From contig NZ_CP092968.1 in NCBI RefSeq assembly GCF_027571405.1, positions 2,688,001 through 2,752,000 on the forward strand: 64,000 bases of DNA, given 5' to 3'. The notes beneath the pieces were generated by a model, which searched no databases, had not been told where the DNA came from, and worked only from the letters and a program-made list of their open reading frames with translations. Positions within the stretch are counted from its first letter, which is position 1; each line of letters opens with the position of its first letter. Shown here one piece after another: positions 44,659 to 54,809 of this stretch. The position numbers and the translations under genes are program-made. Origin of the DNA: Methylocystis parvus OBBP. Its GTDB lineage: Bacteria > Pseudomonadota > Alphaproteobacteria > Rhizobiales > Beijerinckiaceae.

Positions 44659-45893
44659 TCTCCCGGATCGCCTTTCGTCTTGCCGTCGAGCAGGCAGCTC
44701 ACCGTCACGTCGCCCATCACATTGATCGCCGTGCGGCAGCGATCGAGCAGCCAGTCGACGGTGAGCAGCATGGCGATGTAATCGGTCGGCAGCGCGACGG
44801 CTTTGAACACCATGGTCATGGTGACGAGCCCCGCCTCCGGAATGCCCGCCGCGCCGACGGAGGCGATCACCGAAGTGAGAATGACGGTGAATTGCTGGCC
44901 GAGCGTGAGATGCATGCCCAGAAGCTGCGCGACGAAAAGCGCCGACATGGCTTCGTAAAGCGCCGTTCCGTCATTGTTGAAATTGGAGCCGACCAGCGCG
45001 CCCATGCTCGCTGACTGCTCGCGCAGGCCGACATTTTTGCGCAAGGCTTCATAGGTCACCGGCATGGTCGCGGTGGAGCTGCCCGTGGAAAAGGCCATGA
45101 CGAGCGCGTCGCGCACGCCCTTCAGGAGATCGAGCGGGCGCACCCAGCTTTGCAGTCGGACCCGCGCGAGATAGTAGCAGGCCTGCAGCGTCAACCCCAG
45201 CAGCACGGCGAGCACGAAGCCGCCAAGCGCGATGAAGTCGTGAAAGCCCTTCACGCCGACAATGCTCGCGACAATGCCGAAGACGGCGAGCGGCACGAGG
45301 TCGATGATCCAGTGCAGGATCGTGATCAGGCTCGTCAGCGCGACATGGACGAGGTCCTCCACCGTGCACACTTCATGATGGCGCACGCCGCGCAAGGCGA
45401 CGCCGAAAGCGACCGCGATGAAGATGACGCCCATCACCGTGCCGTCGTCGGAGAAAGGTCCGGCGATGCTTTTCGGCACGGCTTCGAAAAACTGGGTCAC
45501 GGGATCGACGGCGGCATGCGCCTTCTCGGCCGGCGCCGGGGGCGGGCCGGCCGTCGTCCATGCGCCCGGCTGCACGATATTGGCGACGAAAAGACCGATG
45601 AGAATCGCGACGAGCGTATTGGTGAGCAGCAGCGTCGCGAGCCGCGTCGCCTGCCCGCCGCCAAGATGCGCGCGCATCAGCGCCTGCACGATGGCGAGCA
45701 GGATGAGCGGCGGCGCGAGCGCGCCGAGAATGCGCAGGACGAGCTTCGCCGGCAAGGCGAGCGCGGCCGCCTGCGAGCCGAGGGCGACGCCGGCGACGAG
45801 GCCAAGCGCGACGCCCGTTAGGATGCGAAGGTAAAGCGGGATGGCGCGCCATCGGGCGAGGACGCCCGTTTGCTGTGTTTCGTCCTGCTGCAA
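44655..45893 (-). CDS. Dicarboxylate/amino-acid:cation symporter (DctA/GltP-type)
   Basis: A 412-residue membrane transporter of the glutamate/dicarboxylate symporter family, normal length. It has about eight helices and two re-entrant loops. The family signatures are AFSTGSSTATMPVTYEALRK (hairpin 1) and GSNFNNDGTALYEAMSALF (TM7), then GAAGIPEAGLVTM (hairpin 2). A Pro/Ala-rich insertion of about 20 residues lies between TM3 and TM4. It likely takes up C4-dicarboxylates or acidic amino acids. It ends 4 nt into the SH3-like gene on the opposite strand. Confidence 0.92.
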   Translation of the reverse strand: MQQDETQQTGVLARWRAIPLYLRILTGVALGLVAGVALGSQAAALALPAKLVLRILGALAPPLILLAIVQALMRAHLGGGQATRLATLLLTNTLVAILIGLFVANIVQPGAWTTAGPPPAPAEKAHAAVDPVTQFFEAVPKSIAGPFSDDGTVMGVIFIAVAFGVALRGVRHHEVCTVEDLVHVALTSLITILHWIIDLVPLAVFGIVASIVGVKGFHDFIALGGFVLAVLLGLTLQACYYLARVRLQSWVRPLDLLKGVRDALVMAFSTGSSTATMPVTYEALRKNVGLREQSASMGALVGSNFNNDGTALYEAMSALFVAQLLGMHLTLGQQFTVILTSVIASVGAAGIPEAGLVTMTMVFKAVALPTDYIAMLLTVDWLLDRCRTAINVMGDVTVSCLLDGKTKGDPGD

Positions 45894-46019
45894 GGCGACC
45901 TCTTACGGTTGGGCTTGTGGCGACTATCGCCGAAGACCTTGGCGCGTCAAAGCGCGCGGGCGCATTTCCCCGCGACAGTCGAGAAGCTATGATGCCGCGT
46001 CTCTCGCAGGGAGCCGTCC

Positions 46020-46298
46020 ATGTCCTCGCCCTTCGACCGGCGCCGCCTCATCGTCACGAGCGTCCTCGCCGTGCTCGTCATTCCGGTCTTTTTTCTCTCC
46101 ATGCGCGTCTTCACGGCGTGGCGGGCGGGCTATGGCTGGGAGGAAATGGACTGGGACGGCAAGGGCCGCACGACGATCCTGGACTTCCTGAAGGCCGCCG
46201 AGATCGGCAAGCGCCCGGCGCTGGTGGGCGAGCGGTCGTGCCTGGAGTATTTCCGATATCAGGACGGGATCGTGGTGAAGACGGTGTGTCCGCCCTAG
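46020..46298 (+). CDS. Hypothetical small membrane protein
   Basis: A 92-residue protein with one N-terminal transmembrane helix (about 10-32, LIVTSVLAVLVIPVFFLSM) and a short external part with two cysteines (ERSCLEYF and KTVCPP). ATG 46020 is preceded by AGGGAG. No known family was recognised. It is followed by a palindromic repeat. Confidence 0.62.
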   Translation: MSSPFDRRRLIVTSVLAVLVIPVFFLSMRVFTAWRAGYGWEEMDWDGKGRTTILDFLKAAEIGKRPALVGERSCLEYFRYQDGIVVKTVCPP

Positions 46299-46345
46299 CG
46301 GCGCATAATCGTTTGACGGTCATTGCATCATGACGGCGCTCCAAT

Positions 46346-46475
46346 ACCTCCCCTTTACGGGGAGGTCGGCGGCCAAAGGCCGCCGGGTGGGGTTCTCTCC
46401 GCCGCCGCGCCGATCGAGGTTTTACCCCTCCCGACCCCGCTTCGCGGGGCCACCCTCCCCGTAAAGGGGAGGGAT
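46346..46475. repeat. Inverted-pair palindromic intergenic repeat upstream of mcl
   Basis: The left arm reads CCTCCCCTTTACGGGGAGGT then CGGCGGCCAAAGGCCGCCGG and GTGGGG. The right arm reads CCCCTCCCGACCCCGCTTCG, CGGGGCCACCC and TCCCCGTAAAGGGGAGGG. The outer 16 nt are inverted copies and each arm holds its own smaller hairpin. It is similar in style to the repeats near metH, queD and the UDG-like gene but a different sequence subtype. Confidence 0.8.
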
Positions 46476-46595
46476 TAGCTCACGCCCGGCGTTCGCGCGG
46501 TCGCCGCCCGCCATTGCCATCTCGCCCCGTCTGCGCTAGCTCGACGCGTCTTTCCCGCGCCCATTAAACAGGGCGCGCGACCGGAGCTTTCCCGC

Positions 46596-47639
46596 ATGAA
46601 ACTGCCCAATCAGTTCTATCGCCCGCTGGCCATCGGCGCGCCCGCTCCCTATCGCGAGCCGCCGGTCAAGGTCGAGCGCATGATCCATTTCGTGCCGCCG
46701 CATGTCGAAAAGATGCGCGCCAAGGTTCCGGACATCGCCAAACAGGTCGACGTTGTGCTCGGCAATCTCGAAGACGCCATTCCCGCCGACGCCAAGGAAG
46801 CCGCGCGCAAGGGCTTCATCGAGATGGCCAAGGCGGTCGATTTCGGCTCGACGGGCCTCTGGACCCGCATGAACGCGCTGAACTCCCCCTGGGCGCTCGA
46901 CGACATGATCGAGATCGTCGGCGCGGTGGGGAACAAGCTCGACGTCGTCATGCTGCCCAAGGTCGAAGGCCCGTGGGACATCGCCTATCTCGACCAGCTT
47001 CTCGCACAGCTCGAAGCCCGCAACGGCGTGACGAAGCCCATCATGATCCACGCCATTCTGGAGACGGCCGAGGGCGTCAAGAATGTCGACGCCATCGCCG
47101 CCGCCTCGCCCCGCATGCACGGCATTTCGCTCGGACCGGCGGACCTCGCGGCTTCGCGCGCCATGAAGACGACGCGCGTCGGCGGCGGGCATCCGGAATA
47201 TAAGGTCATCGCCGACGCCGAGCCCGGCGCCGGGCTGCGCGCCACCTTCCAGCAGGATCTCTGGCACTACACCATCGCCAAGATGGTCGACGCCTGCGCC
47301 TCGGCGGGCGTCAAGGCCTTTTACGGCCCCTTCGGCGACTTCTCCGACGGCCCGGCCTGCGAAGCGCAGTTCCGCAACGCCTTTCTGCTTGGCTGCGCCG
47401 GCGCGTGGTCGCTGCATCCGACGCAGATCGACATCGCCAAGCGCGTTTTCTCGCCCGATCCGGACGAGGTCGCCTTCGCCAGGAAGGTGCTGGAGGCCAT
47501 GCCCGACGGCACCGGCGCGGTGATGATCGACGGCAAGATGCAGGACGACGCCACCTGGAAACAGTGCAAGGTGGTGGTCGATCTCGCGAAACAGGTCGCC
47601 GCCAAGGACGCCGATTTCGCCAGAATTTACGGCTTCTGA
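46596..47639 (+). CDS. mcl: L-malyl-CoA / beta-methylmalyl-CoA lyase
   Basis: A 347-residue member of the HpcH/HpaI/citrate-lyase-beta superfamily with a TIM-barrel fold. It cleaves malyl-CoA to acetyl-CoA and glyoxylate in the serine cycle and can serve the ethylmalonyl-CoA pathway. Key parts are [31 protein letters not shown], the catalytic region [12 protein letters not shown] and [18 protein letters not shown]. The C-terminal lid ([16 protein letters not shown]) has the catalytic Asp. The length matches Methylobacterium MclA. It stands alone, not in a serine-cycle cluster, and is a main argument for a methylotroph. Confidence 0.94.
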   Translation: MKLPNQFYRPLAIGAPAPYREPPVKVERMIHFVPPHVEKMRAKVPDIAKQVDVVLGNLEDAIPADAKEAARKGFIEMAKAVDFGSTGLWTRMNALNSPWALDDMIEIVGAVGNKLDVVMLPKVEGPWDIAYLDQLLAQLEARNGVTKPIMIHAILETAEGVKNVDAIAAASPRMHGISLGPADLAASRAMKTTRVGGGHPEYKVIADAEPGAGLRATFQQDLWHYTIAKMVDACASAGVKAFYGPFGDFSDGPACEAQFRNAFLLGCAGAWSLHPTQIDIAKRVFSPDPDEVAFARKVLEAMPDGTGAVMIDGKMQDDATWKQCKVVVDLAKQVAAKDADFARIYGF

Positions 47640-47680
47640 TCGGCGCAAGCTTGGTTAACGCCCGGTAAAACGCAAGCAAT

Positions 47681-47705
47681 CCTCTCCCGTTCTTTGTGGG
47701 AGAGG
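47681..47705. repeat. Hairpin downstream of mcl
   Basis: Perfect 8-bp stem CCTCTCCC/GGGAGAGG with a 9-nt loop, 42 nt past the mcl stop. It is not followed by a T-run, so it may be a processing or repeat element rather than a classical terminator. Confidence 0.5.
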
Positions 47706-47837
47706 ATAAAATCGCAGAAAAAAAGATTTGAAAAACCAATTGGCTAGCCGCAGCGCCTTTGCTTAGGCTTTTAACTTTTCGGATCTTTGCGCGGTTAACC
47801 CTCAGCGGCGACTCTCCTGCGAAAGGAGACGCAGCCG

Positions 47838-48485
47838 ATGAGCATGACGCTATACCTCAAGCATGCGAGCCAGAACGACCTCGCCCGCTATGCGGCCGAG
47901 GGCGTCGAGAGCGACGATCTCGGCGTGCTGGCGGAGGCGGGTGTCGCCGACAGGCAGGCCGCGCGCCTCAAGGAGCTGGAGCTTCTTTACGTCGCCGATG
48001 AGGGGCGCGCGCCCTTGAGCATCGCCGCGCGCGACATGCTCTTCGACCATCTCGATCTGCTGCGCCGGCGCGGCTCCGGCCTCATGCGCGTTTCGAGCCC
48101 CTCCGCCCCCGTGTTCGATCTGCACGGCTCGTGGCGGATGCTGCATTTCCTTTTCACCGGCGACGCCTTTGAAGGCGCGCCGCCGGCCGCGACCCTGCTC
48201 GCGGGCGGGCGCGAAGTCGGCGAGGATCTGGGCTTCGGCCCGCCGCGCATGCTCTCGCTCGACGAGACGGCGGCTTTCTCCGGCTTTCTCAATGGGCTCG
48301 ATCTCGACGCGCTGGCGGCCCGGCTCGACGGCAAGGCCGTCAAGTCGCTCGGCCTTCGTCGCGGCGAGGGAGAAGCCTGCGCCGGCGCGCTGCATGAAGA
48401 TCTCGCGCGCTATTTCCCCGGTCTTCAGGCTTTCGTCGCGGCGGCTGCGAGCCGGCGACAGGGGATGCTCATCTGGATGCTGTGA
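47838..48485 (+). CDS. DUF1877 (YfbM-like) family protein
   Basis: A 215-residue cytoplasmic protein. Family signs are an N-terminal LYLKHASQNDLARYA, DLHGSWRMLHFLFTGD (near 95-110), and the GGREVGEDLGFGPPRML motif (near 128-145). The YfbM family has no assigned function. AAAGGAG lies upstream of ATG 47838. Confidence 0.84.
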   Translation: MSMTLYLKHASQNDLARYAAEGVESDDLGVLAEAGVADRQAARLKELELLYVADEGRAPLSIAARDMLFDHLDLLRRRGSGLMRVSSPSAPVFDLHGSWRMLHFLFTGDAFEGAPPAATLLAGGREVGEDLGFGPPRMLSLDETAAFSGFLNGLDLDALAARLDGKAVKSLGLRRGEGEACAGALHEDLARYFPGLQAFVAAAASRRQGMLIWML

Positions 48486-48525
48486 GCGAGTAGTGGTTAG
48501 TTACAACTTGTCCGCGTTCGTTCGA

Positions 48526-48670
48526 AGCCGCGCGTGTCCCCTGCCTGCGATGGACGCAGGCGTCTCTGACCGGCTTTGGAAAGTTGCGGATATCGCCGCG
48601 CTGGTCGAGGCGGCAGAAGAAGCGACCGCGCCAAAAAAGTGCGGGCCGTTACAAGAAACGAGAAAACTAG
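48526..48670 (+). pseudogene. Decayed transposase C-terminus (IS remnant)
   Basis: About 45 residues of a transposase-like end are readable: RSRACPLPAMDAGVSDRLWK, then VADIAALVEA. A one-base insertion (T at 48649) breaks the frame. Reading past it gives GP-YKKREN and a stop at 48670, which resembles the GPYKKR tail of some IS1-like alphaproteobacterial transposases. No start and no terminal inverted repeat were found. It marks the left edge of a lower-GC patch (to about 49580). The rest of the 48486-48850 gap shows nothing else. Confidence 0.5.
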
Positions 48671-48850
48671 TCACCTAGAGGGTCTCTGATTCGCACGTAA
48701 TCCTCGCTGTTCACCCACAACGATATTTTCGTCACATCAGAAATTTTTAGTTTGTCAAGCTGAAAGGTTGAGAATTGCGTAATCATCACCTATTATTCGT
48801 AGCCATCCGCCACGCGTCGGGCGGTGACTTTAGAAGCGCGGGACACAGCC

Positions 48851-49087
48851 ATGGCCATTTCGTCTCTTAGGGACGCACTCCGGTGGTTGTCCGGGGGCGA
48901 TGAAAAGAAAGAGCCTCTTTTCAAATCAGAGAAGGAGGCTTACGACTTCTGCCGCAAACTTTACAATAAATCAGGGGGTGCGACGGACGACCTTCGTCGC
49001 GCCTATGATTTTTACCTAAAAAATTACGATGACGGATGCGACGCAGAAACTCGACCTGAAAGACATCCGCATATCTCCGCTGACTGA
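48851..49087 (+). CDS. Small hypothetical protein paired with a GNAT protein (possible antitoxin)
   Basis: A 78-residue protein starting MAISSLRDALRWLSGGDEKK, helical and charged, with ATG 48851 after a GGACACAGCC stretch. There is no ribbon-helix-helix or other DNA-binding motif of the usual acetyltransferase antitoxins. Its 3' end overlaps the GNAT gene by 59 nt in another frame, so the two are translated together. Base composition here is markedly more AT-rich than the surroundings, suggesting transfer. Not recognised; an antitoxin role is only inferred from position. Confidence 0.5.
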   Translation: MAISSLRDALRWLSGGDEKKEPLFKSEKEAYDFCRKLYNKSGGATDDLRRAYDFYLKNYDDGCDAETRPERHPHISAD

Positions 49088-49577
49088 TGGGTTAATACTT
49101 AAAGGATTTAGCTGTGGAGATTATGGCATAGACAGGTTTATTGCAAACAAATCTATGAAATACCAGTCATCGTACCGAGCGCGTTTCTTTTGTGCCCACA
49201 GTAAAACAGGATCAACCGTTTTAGGCCTATATTCACTTACGCTGTTGATTGAGCAGACTGACAAGCTTTTGGCAGATGAGAAACGGCATTACCAGAATGA
49301 AAAGCATTTCCCAGCGATTTATATACAGTCCTTAGCCGTGCTGAGCAGGTACCAAGGCGGCGGCCTAGGGACGATCTTGCTTATCAATGCGCTGACGAGA
49401 GCGCACATGATAGCTCAAAACGTCGCCGTCTTCGGGGTTGCGCTGCGCTCACTAAACGATGACACGACCCGCCTTTATAAGCGATACGGGTTCTGTATCC
49501 GCGACGATGGAGCAAATCCTTTGATGGTTTTACCCATCTGGTCACTTGACGACATTTTCAAGAACGCGCGTGCATAA
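49029..49577 (+). CDS. GNAT-family N-acetyltransferase
   Basis: A 182-residue acetyltransferase. It starts MTDATQKLDLKDIRISPL and has the acetyl-CoA loop SRYQGGGLGTILLINALTRA (about 110-130) and the late tyrosine region TRLYKRYGF (near 155-163). The layout resembles TacT-like toxins, but the partner is not a DUF1778 protein. It lies in a lower-GC patch and overlaps the small upstream ORF by 59 nt. No good ribosome binding site precedes ATG 49029, consistent with translational coupling. Confidence 0.8.
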   Translation: MTDATQKLDLKDIRISPLTDGLILKGFSCGDYGIDRFIANKSMKYQSSYRARFFCAHSKTGSTVLGLYSLTLLIEQTDKLLADEKRHYQNEKHFPAIYIQSLAVLSRYQGGGLGTILLINALTRAHMIAQNVAVFGVALRSLNDDTTRLYKRYGFCIRDDGANPLMVLPIWSLDDIFKNARA

Positions 49578-49785
49578 ATTTCAAACTGCCCACTACTGTA
49601 AACCGCCGCCATTGACAGGCGGCGGGCTAGGCTCTTACAAAGCCCGCCAATCTCGAAAGAGAAGACCGATCATCAGCCCAGCCGCCCTGTGAGACGGCAG
49701 GCCAACGCCCGGCAGCGCGATGCGCCCCCGGGCGCGTTTTGCTTTGGAGCGGCGGCTGCGCGAGCGGCCCCGCGGGAGAGAAGAC

Positions 49786-51318
<1,533 letters not shown>

Positions 51319-51320
51319 CG

Positions 51321-51367
51321 GCAGTCGGGCTTCGGCAATCGGTTTCCGACTGCCGAAGCCCGACTGC
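51321..51367 (+). promoter_or_regulatory. Long perfect hairpin between ffh and rpsP
   Basis: A 17-bp perfect inverted repeat, GCAGTCGGGCTTCGGCA and TGCCGAAGCCCGACTGC, with a 13-nt loop. It begins 2 nt after the ffh stop and ends 28 nt before rpsP. There is no T-run after it, so a transcript-processing, stability or attenuation element seems more likely than a terminator. The ribosome binding region of rpsP (AACAGGAAAA) lies just beyond it. Confidence 0.68.
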
Positions 51368-51395
51368 CGATCCAAACGAAAACAGGAAAACCGAC

Positions 51396-51752
51396 ATGTC
51401 TCTCAAAATCCGTCTCGCCCGCGGCGGCGCCAAGAAGCGCCCCTTCTATCGCGTCGTCGTCGCCGACTCTCGTTCGCCCCGCGACGGGCGCTATATCGAG
51501 AAGCTCGGCACTTTCGACCCGCTGAAGGCCAAGGACGCCGCCGACCGCGTCGTGCTCGACCTGGAGAAGGCCAAGGCCTGGATCGCCAAAGGCGCACAGC
51601 CGACCGACCGCGTCGCCCGCCTGCTGGACGCCGCCGGCGTCGTGAAGCGCGAGGCGCGCAACAATCCCGAGAAGGCGAAGCCGAAGAAGAAGGCGCAGGA
51701 GCGCGCCGCCGCTGCGGCCGAAGCCGCCGCCGCTGCGGACGCGGCTGCGTAA
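51396..51752 (+). CDS. rpsP: 30S ribosomal protein S16
   Basis: A 118-residue ribosomal protein. The N-terminal [20 protein letters not shown], then [20 protein letters not shown], is the S16 signature. It carries an Ala/Lys-rich C-terminal extension (about 90-118) typical of alphaproteobacteria. It sits between ffh and rimM, the conserved order. Confidence 0.97.
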   Translation: MSLKIRLARGGAKKRPFYRVVVADSRSPRDGRYIEKLGTFDPLKAKDAADRVVLDLEKAKAWIAKGAQPTDRVARLLDAAGVVKREARNNPEKAKPKKKAQERAAAAAEAAAAADAAA

Positions 51753-51777
51753 GTCCGGAATGGCGCGGTCTATTCGC

Positions 51778-51894
51778 TCTCATGCTCAGGAACGTCCGGA
51801 GGGCGCGTCTCGCAGCATGAGGGCGACGGCCCGCGCCAGAGATCTCGTCCGCCTTCGAGACGCGAGCTGCGCTCGCTCCTCAGAGTGAGGACAT
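51778..51894. repeat. Inverted dispersed repeat between rpsP and rimM
   Basis: Two inverted copies of a degenerate element: CTCATGCTCAGGAACGTCC with GCGCGTCTCG and GCATGAGGG (51778-51824), and CCTTCGAGACGCGAGCTGCG with CTCCTCAGAGTGAGG (51857-51894). This type of CTGAGGAGC...CTCGAAGGATGAGG repeat is common between genes in Rhizobiales. It fills the rpsP-rimM spacer. Confidence 0.6.
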
Positions 51895-51896
51895 CG

Positions 51897-52424
51897 ATGG
51901 CGGTGAAAAACCTCGTCCTTCTCGGCCGTTTCGGCGCGCCGCACGGCGTGCGCGGCGAAATTCGCCTGCAGAGCTTCACCGGCGATCCGCTGGCGATCGC
52001 GTCATATGGCCCGCTCACCGACAAGAGCGGAAAGACATCCGTCAAGCTCCTCGCCGTCCGCCCGCAGGGCAAGGACATGCTCGTCGCGCGCGTCGAAGGC
52101 GTCTCCGATCGCGGCGGCGCCGAGCGCTTGACCGGCGCTGAGCTCTATATCGCGCGCGACAAGCTGCCCCCTCCCGAGGACGAAGACGAATTCTACCTCG
52201 CCGATCTCGTCGGGCTGCGGGCCGAGACGCGGGAAGGCGCGCGGATTGGAACCGTCGTCGCGGTGCGCAATTTCGGCGCGGGCGACATTCTCGAGATTTC
52301 CCCGGCGCAGGGCGGCGAGACGCTGATGTTTCCCTTCACCAGATCCGTCGCGCCCGTGGTGAGCGTTTCCGAGGGCGTGGTGATCATTGAGCCGCCGGAC
52401 GAAACCGAAGTCGAAGAGGAATAG
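51897..52424 (+). CDS. rimM: Ribosome maturation factor RimM
   Basis: A 175-residue 30S assembly factor that binds S19 and helps 16S rRNA 3' domain maturation. The N-terminal domain opens with LVLLGRFGAPHGVRGEIRLQ; the PRC-barrel-like C-terminal domain has EFYLADLVGLRAET and DILEISPAQGGETLMFPF. ATG 51897 is preferred (MAVKNLV) because four residues upstream fall inside the repeat. It is co-directional with ffh-rpsP. Confidence 0.94.
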   Translation: MAVKNLVLLGRFGAPHGVRGEIRLQSFTGDPLAIASYGPLTDKSGKTSVKLLAVRPQGKDMLVARVEGVSDRGGAERLTGAELYIARDKLPPPEDEDEFYLADLVGLRAETREGARIGTVVAVRNFGAGDILEISPAQGGETLMFPFTRSVAPVVSVSEGVVIIEPPDETEVEEE

Positions 52425-52564
52425 TCACGCTTGGGCGTGGCGCGCCGGCGCCGGCGAGTCTTGCGGCATGGCGCGTCTCCGCCCCTTGTCCGCCCCTCGC
52501 CGTGAACCGGCGCGCAAGGGCGGAAGGTTTCACCGAACGCCAAGATCCCGGCGAATGCGAAGCC

Positions 52565-53149
52565 TCAGCCGGCGATTTCCCAGCGCAGCCATTGCGCGAA
52601 AGCGCGGATATCGTCTTCGTCGACGAAGCCGAGGGACATCAGGCGGTTCACGATGATCGCCACGATCAGCGCGAGGAGCGCCGCGGAAAGAAGGTCCGCA
52701 GGCGCAGCCGGCCGGGGCCGCATCCGGCGGCGAAAGAATTCGAAGGCGGCGAGCCCGACAAGGAAGCCCGCCAGCGTCTCGAGGCGCGTATGCCCGGCGA
52801 CCGTGAAGCGACTGACGGCGATGAGGAGAATGACGAGCCACAGGCCGAGCGCGAGAAGGACGGAAAAGAGCGACGGACGCAGCGCCGCCGCAAGATAGCC
52901 GACGGCGGCGTAGAAGAAAGTCGACATGGCGGTATGACCGCTGGGGCTGAAATCGAAGCCCGTCAATAACGTGACTTTCGCGGCCAGGATGCATGCGAAG
53001 CAGAGGATTGTCGCGAAGACGAAGTCCCGCGCGCATGTCTTTTCGTCGAGCCGCCAAAGGCCGACGAAAACGCCGACGCATCCGGGAATGATGGCGTGGG
53101 CGCCGCCAAAGCGGGTGACGCTCCAGAAAAATTCGGTAAGGGCCATCAT
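52565..53149 (-). CDS. PAP2-family phosphatase (membrane)
   Basis: A 194-residue membrane protein with about six helices. The second PAP2 motif is clear as PSGHTAMS (near 70-77), and the third reads SRFTVAGHTRLE, with Glu where Asp is usual. The first motif (KX6RP) is poorly kept (KVTLLTGFD). It is probably a lipid or undecaprenyl-diphosphate phosphatase-like enzyme, with possible altered activity. ATG 53149 (MMALTEFF) is chosen because upstream residues are polar and unlike the family. It lies reversed inside the ffh-trmD gene order. Confidence 0.8.
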   Translation of the reverse strand: MMALTEFFWSVTRFGGAHAIIPGCVGVFVGLWRLDEKTCARDFVFATILCFACILAAKVTLLTGFDFSPSGHTAMSTFFYAAVGYLAAALRPSLFSVLLALGLWLVILLIAVSRFTVAGHTRLETLAGFLVGLAAFEFFRRRMRPRPAAPADLLSAALLALIVAIIVNRLMSLGFVDEDDIRAFAQWLRWEIAG

Positions 53150-53207
53150 GGTCTCCGCTGCTCTACCCGGGGAGTCTGCGGCGGAGGCCTGAAGAAAAGG
53201 TTGGCTC

Positions 53208-54032
53208 TCAATCGAACCAGTCGACAGGCAGGGGTCCGGCCGCGCAATATTGCCTATCCGCCCAGGCCCGGAAGGCGATTTTCTCCTCCGGCTGCAGCCG
53301 GACGACAATGAGGTCTTCGCCGGCGCTCACGACCGCTATGAAACGGCCCGCGCCCTGCAGAGCGGCGATCGCATTCATCGTCTCGAACAGCGGTGTGGGG
53401 TCCGGCCGTTTTTCGGCGCGCATCGTGAAGCTTTCCGTGCGCCCGTCCGCCAGAGTCACGCGTCCGACGAGTTCCTCCTCCCCCTCTCCCCGCGTCTCCG
53501 TCACATCCTGAATGGAAAGATCGCCGACCGCGAGCGCCATGAACGCCTCGACATGCTCGGGCGCATATTGGCCGGGAAAATGTTCATTGATGAAACAGAT
53601 CGCTGCGGCGTTTTCGAAGATCGAAAACCTATGCGCCTCCAGCATGGCGTCCATAGCGTCGGGGTCGAGAAAAGCGAGTTTTGGCGCGACGGCGCCGATA
53701 TCTTCAAGGCCGTGAAAGGCGTCCGTTTCCCGGGCCAGATTCCAGAATCCAATGATGTCGAAAGAATTTTTCGTCTCCGCCGCCCACGCCGCAAGATCGT
53801 CGCCCTCGCACCAGTACTCCACGCTAAGCAGGAAGCGAAAGACGATCAGATCGCGATCCAGCCCGGGCCGGATCCGCAGGCCCGCCGTCTCCAGCCGCGC
53901 GAGCATTTCGCGCGCCATTCGCCAGTTCGTTTCATTTCCAAGCAATGCGGCGGGAATGTCCCTGCGATAGGACGCCGTCGCCCGAGCGGCGCCGGGGAAG
54001 ATTCGCGCAAACAATTTTGTTAAGAATGACAT
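53208..54032 (-). CDS. Hypothetical protein
   Basis: A 274-residue soluble protein beginning MSFLTKLFARIFPGAARATA, a short amphipathic start that may associate with the membrane. The body is mixed alpha/beta with no recognised motif. Neighbours are the PAP2 gene (58 nt downstream, same strand) and divergent trmD. Unknown function. Confidence 0.68.
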   Translation of the reverse strand: MSFLTKLFARIFPGAARATASYRRDIPAALLGNETNWRMAREMLARLETAGLRIRPGLDRDLIVFRFLLSVEYWCEGDDLAAWAAETKNSFDIIGFWNLARETDAFHGLEDIGAVAPKLAFLDPDAMDAMLEAHRFSIFENAAAICFINEHFPGQYAPEHVEAFMALAVGDLSIQDVTETRGEGEEELVGRVTLADGRTESFTMRAEKRPDPTPLFETMNAIAALQGAGRFIAVVSAGEDLIVVRLQPEEKIAFRAWADRQYCAAGPLPVDWFD

Positions 54033-54119
54033 TTGAGAAAACTCCGGCGGCGAACGCCGCGACCGGCCGAAAATCCATCGGCGACGCTATAGAAACCCTC
54101 AGGCGACATCAATCCGCAC

Positions 54120-54809
54120 ATGTGGCGCGCGACAATCCTCACCCTTTTTCCCGAAATGTTCCCCGGCCCGCTCGGGCTCTCGCTCGCGGGCGACGCGCGG
54201 GCGCGCGGCGTCTGGCGGATCGAGACGAAGCAGATCCGCGAGCACGGGCTCGGGCGCCATCGCGCGGTGGACGACACGCCGGCCGGCGGCGGCCCCGGCA
54301 TGGTGATGCGCGCCGATGTGCTCGCGGCGGCGATCGACGCGGCGGCCCCGGCCGGCGACCCGCGGCCGAAGCTCCTTATGAGCCCGCGCGGGCGGCCGCT
54401 GACTCAGAGCCGCGTGCGCGAACTTGCTCTTGGACCCGGCGCGATCATCCTTTGCGCGCGCTTCGAGGGCGTCGACGAGCGCATCATCGACGCGCGCGGC
54501 TTGGAGGAAGTGTCGATTGGCGACTACATTCTCTCCGGCGGCGAGATCGCGGCGCTCGCGCTCATGGACGCCTGCGTTCGCCTGCTGCCCGGCGTGATGG
54601 GCGAGGGGCTGTCCGGCGAGGTGGAAAGCTTCGAAGGCGGCCTGCTCGAATATCCGCAATATACGCGCCCTCGCGATTTCGAGGGCCGCGCCATTCCCGA
54701 CATTCTGCTCTCCGGCGACCACGCCAGGATTGCGAAGTGGCGGCGCGAGCGGGCGGTGGCGCTGACGCGGGCGAGACGGCCGGACCTTCTCGCCCGCGAC
54801 GACAATTAA
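54120..54809 (+). CDS. trmD: tRNA (guanine(37)-N(1))-methyltransferase
   Basis: A 229-residue SPOUT-class methyltransferase that modifies G37 of tRNA. Motifs: [47 protein letters not shown] and the trefoil-knot SAM site [20 protein letters not shown]. The C-terminal LEYPQYTRP and [20 protein letters not shown] complete the family. It would normally follow rimM directly; here two reversed genes intervene and rplS is not downstream. Confidence 0.97.
   Translation: MWRATILTLFPEMFPGPLGLSLAGDARARGVWRIETKQIREHGLGRHRAVDDTPAGGGPGMVMRADVLAAAIDAAAPAGDPRPKLLMSPRGRPLTQSRVRELALGPGAIILCARFEGVDERIIDARGLEEVSIGDYILSGGEIAALALMDACVRLLPGVMGEGLSGEVESFEGGLLEYPQYTRPRDFEGRAIPDILLSGDHARIAKWRRERAVALTRARRPDLLARDDN

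Noticed and set aside
49600..49785. 4.5S RNA gene next to ffh
   Set aside because: The conserved tetraloop/asymmetric-loop core of SRP RNA (GGAAGGAAGCAGCC type) is not present here.
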